A stretch of 64,000 nucleotides of DNA from positions 29,834-93,833 of the forward strand of contig JADCRB010000112.1 of assembly GCA_021464245.1 (NCBI GenBank), read 5' to 3'. Positions 60,859 to 64,000 of this stretch are shown here, in pieces. Position numbers and translations under genes: made by a program. Origin of the DNA: Carallia brachiata. Taxonomy: Eukaryota; Streptophyta; Magnoliopsida; Malpighiales; Rhizophoraceae. Under the pieces are notes generated by a model. It saw nothing but the letters and a program-made list of their open reading frames with translations. It was not told where the DNA came from and made no database searches. Every line of letters begins with the position of its first letter. Positions within the stretch are counted from its first letter, which is position 1.

Positions 60859-60894
<36 letters not shown>

Positions 60895-61081
60895 AAAAGT
60901 CAAAAAAAGGTATGCAGAATCGGATAGGGCCATCCACGTCCCTTTCCTGCATAAGAGACAAAAGAGGCAGCGGCTGACGCGTGTCACGAAAGTCGTTACC
61001 GTGTGTGGCAGAAGTCGTTGCCGTGTGCTGCGGAATTGCCGCGTGCTGCAGAAGTCGTTGCACCTTATCTTGTCGGCCGTC

Positions 61082-61705
61082 CTAGCGGGGCCCGAGGTGC
61101 AACTCCAAGTCAAGCTCGACCTCGTCCGGTGGGCCGATGATGTTGATGTCAACGTCGACGTCGCTTTCCGGCTGGTTGATGCTGCCGGAATATTCTGGAA
61201 AGAGAGGCAAAGTTTCGCCGGAATGACTCCTTTCTGCTAGAAAATGTCCTCCTAGACTTAAGTACCTAGAAGGGATGAACCCTTGGCTGACTCCGTAAGA
61301 CCACCAGGACCAGCGTGCATGCTCCCATGGGCTACGGCTTTGATGAACATACCGTGGAGAGACTATTGCGGTGGAAGAACTCGGACCTGCTTCATTTGAC
61401 GGCGAAGTTGTACTGGTGGGATCTACCATCGGAACAGCAGACTGTTCTTTGGAAAAATCAGCTCTCAGTGCTGGTTTCTTCCTGCTTCTCCGATTCTGGA
61501 ACCAATAAAACACATTTTTTCCTTCGATTGCCCCGAGTGGGCGCAATCGTGAGACAAGTTGGTAAATCTGAGATGCATTAGGCATAATACCTCCATTGTT
61601 GTGGAAGACTTCCTCTAGAATTTGCAGTTGCGCCATGGTTGGTTGCCACCTTGTGCGGGGTGACCTTTCTTCTCCCTTGTCTTGAGGTTCTGCAACTGGT
61701 TTCAT
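61082..61705 (-). CDS. WUSCHEL-related homeobox (WOX) protein carried by the Gypsy element, copy 2
   Basis: The 207-residue protein is identical to that of copy 1, with homeodomain (17-78), WUS-box TLPLFP (165-170) and EAR-like ELDLELHLG near the C-terminus. An extra base just before the ATG (ctttcttgtgg against ctttctgtgg) breaks the longer upstream frame seen in copy 1, which supports starting at 61705. The TATA box is at 61800-61793. As in copy 1 it is intronless and in the sense orientation of the element. It lies about 10.2 kb from its twin. Whether either copy is transcribed from its own TATA or from the LTR cannot be told. Confidence 0.9.
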   Translation of the reverse strand: MKPVAEPQDKGEERSPRTRWQPTMAQLQILEEVFHNNGGIMPNASQIYQLVSRLRPLGAIEGKNVFYWFQNRRSRKKPALRADFSKEQSAVPMVDPTSTTSPSNEAGPSSSTAIVSPRYVHQSRSPWEHARWSWWSYGVSQGFIPSRYLSLGGHFLAERSHSGETLPLFPEYSGSINQPESDVDVDINIIGPPDEVELDLELHLGPR

Positions 61706-61876
61706 CTTTCTTGTGGTAGAGGAGCAAAGGTTTGGTGTGTGGTGAAGATCGATTGAGACTGATGCTGAGTTTCAGACTCAAACCCTCCGTCGCTTTTATA
61801 TTTTTGGGCCGTTCACAGTTTATACTCATGCGGGCCAGGAGTTGGATTGGATTTTGAACCTGGTTTCTGGACTGTG

Positions 61877-62212
61877 TTTAGAACTTGGAATTTTTTGGGT
61901 TTTGGGCTTTGAATTGAATTTGGGTTGATTTGGATTTGGGTTTTTGGATCGAATGTTTGGGTTTGGACTTTTGGATTTGGATTGAGTGTTTGGGTTTTGG
62001 ACTTAGTTTTTGTGTTTTCTGAATTGGGCTCAAGTGTTTGGGTTTGGATTTTTGGGTTTGGATTTTCGCTTGGACTTTCAGATCGGGACTTCCGAACTTT
62101 TTTTTTTTTTTTTTTTTTTTTTGATTTTTTTTTTTCTTCTCTCTTTTTTTTTTTTTGATTTTTTTTTTGTTTTTTTTGATTTTTTTTTTTTCTTCTTTTT
62201 TTTTTTTTTTTT

Positions 62213-62263
<51 letters not shown>

Positions 62264-62268
62264 CAAAC
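61877..62268 (-). repeat. Low-complexity segment between integrase and WOX, copy 2
   Basis: The same T-rich tracts and tttgggtttgga-type repeats as in copy 1, with a longer uninterrupted poly(T) part near 62215-62263. Confidence 0.75.
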
Positions 62269-62272
62269 ATAT

Positions 62273-64000
62273 TTACACATAATATTGTTTCAGAAATTTA
62301 CCATTGATTGGGCCGATTCGGACGCCTTCTTGGTCTGACAGCATGTAAGCGTTGTGAGTGTAGGCCTCCTGCACTAAGTATGGCCCGTCCCATTTGGAAG
62401 TAAGCTTGTCACCAGGCCGATGCTTCATGTTGATGGGCCGTCGCACTGCAAGAACAAGATCCCCAACTTGAAAAGATCCGAAGACGGACCCTGCGGTTGA
62501 ACGTGTTGGTGAGCCGGGCTTGGTAGCACTCAAGTTGCTGTTGTGCTTCGAGCCTCCTTTCATCGAGAGCTTCTAACTCATCCAGACGTAGGCGAGCATT
62601 CTCCTCCTGTGTGAGTCCTTCCAGAACAGCCATGCGCAGGGATGGAATCTGTGTTTCCAACGGCAGTATTGCTTCGACACCGTAGACAAGTGAGTATGGC
62701 GTCGCCTGTGTTGGAGTCCGGTAAGTTGTACGATACGCCCATAATGCCTCCGGAATTCTGTCATGCCAATCTCTTTTGGATTTAGAGACTACCTTCCGCA
62801 ACAGGTTGCATAAGGTCTTGTTGAATGCTTCGGCCAAGCCATTTGCTGGGGCATTGTACATGGATGACTTGTACTGCTTGAACTTGAACTTCTCGCAGAG
62901 CTTGTCGATTAAGCTGTTGTAGAACTGCTTACCATTATCAGTGATGATGAATCGAGGGACTCCATAGCGATAGATCAGCTGAGTCCGGATGAAATTGGCA
63001 ACATGCTCCTTCTTTACCTCTCTAAGTGGAATGGCTTCAGCCCATTTTGAGAAGTAGTCGGTTGCTGCGAGGATGTACAGGTGACCAGGGATGACTTTGG
63101 CAAGGGCCCCACTAAGTCGAGACCCCAAGCTTCAAAGGGCCAGGATGAGACAGTTGGATGCAGTGGCTCCGGTGGTTGATGTATGTAATTCGCATGAAAT
63201 TGACAAGCTTGACAGGTTTTAGCAAACTCAATTGAATCACGTACCATGGTTGGCCAGTAGTATCCCATCCTTCTGAGTTGGAAGTGCAACTTAGGCCCTG
63301 ATTGATGTCCGCCACAAACACCAGAATGTGCTTCAGTGAGAGCCTGTTTTGCCTCTTCATTGGCTAGGCAGCGAAGTAGAACTCCATCAAAAGACCTTCG
63401 ATACAGAGCATCCTTGAGATATATGAAGCGGGGAGCTCGTCGTTGAATTTCTGTCTTATGACGACGATCTTCGGGCAGCTTCCCGTGCTGTAGGTAGTCA
63501 ATGATTGGTTGCGCCAATCCTCGTCCTCCGCGAGACGTACAGATACAGCGTTGGCTGCTGTAGTTTCTTCATCATCCTTTTGTGGCACTATCCATTTCTG
63601 GCATACGGCAACAACTGTAGCCTGGATTTCTGACTTTGCAAGAGAAGTGGCCAGGTTAGCCAACGCGTCTGCCTGAGTGTTTTCTCGTCGAGGCACATGC
63701 TCCAAGGTGATGCTTTCAAATTCATCCATTAGCTGTCGAGCACGTTGATGGTAAGGCGCAAGGTCCTCTTTCTTCATCATACAATCCTGTAAGTTGGTTG
63801 ATGACGAGCTGGGAATCTCCATGGACTTCTATAGTTGGAATCTTCATATCGACAGCCATTTGAAGACCAATGATCAAAGCCTGGTATTCAGCAACATTAT
63901 TTGAACATAACTCACCGAGAATGATAGCATATGGTAGTATTTGTCGTTGAGGAGTGACAAACACTATACCGGCACCAGCACCATCACGCCTTGCTGCACC
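62273..64000 (-). pseudogene. Gypsy copy 2 pol, second RNase H and integrase, multiply frameshifted
   Basis: Segments match copy 1: HGDSQLVINQL near 63815, NTQADALANLA near 63665, GVCGGHQSG near 63310, GLDLVGPLP near 63115, ITDNGKQF near 62940, AEAFNKTL near 62835 and the C-terminal WDGPYLVQEAY near 62375. Small indels against copy 1 lie near 63777, 63511, 63086 and 62478. The copy 1 lesion near 52290 is absent here, while the shift near 62478 is private to this copy. The rest of pol is outside the window. Confidence 0.87.

Larger units (their letters stand above)
59172..64000 (-). mobile_element. Gypsy copy 2: Tat-type element with WOX gene, continues past the window
   Basis: The same minus-strand order as copy 1 from the second RNase H to the 3' LTR, with near-identical sequence. 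The outer LTR boundary is at 59172 next to different flanking DNA (cttta against gtctc in copy 1), so it is a separate insertion and not an extension of the first. The 5' end is outside the window. Pol has several small indels relative to copy 1. Confidence 0.92.

Noticed and set aside
48954..64000. The two Gypsy copies as one segmental duplication
   Set aside because: Similarity ends exactly at the LTR edge (48954 and 59172) and flanking bases differ, so independent insertions fit better.

Overview
This is a plant nuclear DNA window, most likely from a eudicot. It is AT-rich with gene-poor spacers, GT-AG introns and several classes of plant transposable element, and it carries plant gene families (Dicer-like, PR-4/barwin, RING-H2, type III polyketide synthase, glutamyl-tRNA reductase, WUSCHEL-type homeobox). 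The species cannot be named from the sequence. Only two host genes look intact: a RING-H2 protein (minus strand, 29882-30571) and a two-exon barwin/PR-4 protein (plus strand, 40017-40876). Most other coding signal is pseudogene or transposon.

Left part (1-15.3 kb). A DICER-LIKE 4-type helicase region runs on the minus strand from 15267 down to 978. Nine exons can be placed by splice sites and reading phase. It is dead: a frameshift lies just after Walker A, the DECH-box segment is missing, and exon 9 has an in-frame stop. Copia-1 (1198-6654, TSD tatta) sits in intron 8 a few bases from the donor. Copia-2 (9512-14591, minus strand, TSD catat) splits exon 2. Copia-1 itself carries a 500-bp palindromic MITE with a 9-bp target duplication, and a second copy of that MITE lies at 38851-39344.

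Middle (15.3-39.9 kb). This is AT-rich intergenic DNA with small Mutator-like MITEs (one with an empty paralogous site inside the window), a tRNA-type SINE, duplicated blocks, a large fold-back element (about 36.0-37.44 kb) and gene relics. The relics are a glutamyl-tRNA reductase (HEMA) fragment, an orphan first exon of a chalcone-synthase-like gene, and a kelch-repeat relic. The RING-H2 gene lies in this part.

PR-4 cluster (39.9-48.8 kb). There are three tandem two-exon barwin genes. The first is open throughout, with a degenerate hevein-like domain that has lost the usual aromatic sugar-binding residues. The second and third are frameshifted pseudogenes that keep TATA boxes and splice sites.

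Right part (48.95-64 kb). Two near-identical Ty3/Gypsy elements of the Tat type (two RNase H domains) lie on the minus strand. Copy 1 is at 48954-57460, truncated at an N. Copy 2 starts at 59172 and leaves the window. Between integrase and 3' LTR both carry about 2.1 kb of accessory DNA with a complete WUSCHEL-related homeobox (WOX) reading frame of 207 residues: homeodomain, WUS-box and C-terminal EAR-like motif. The WOX proteins are identical in the two copies although pol in both is broken by indels. A second, unrecognised 100-residue frame with its own TATA-like sequence follows. This homeobox-carrying retrotransposon is the most notable system in the window.
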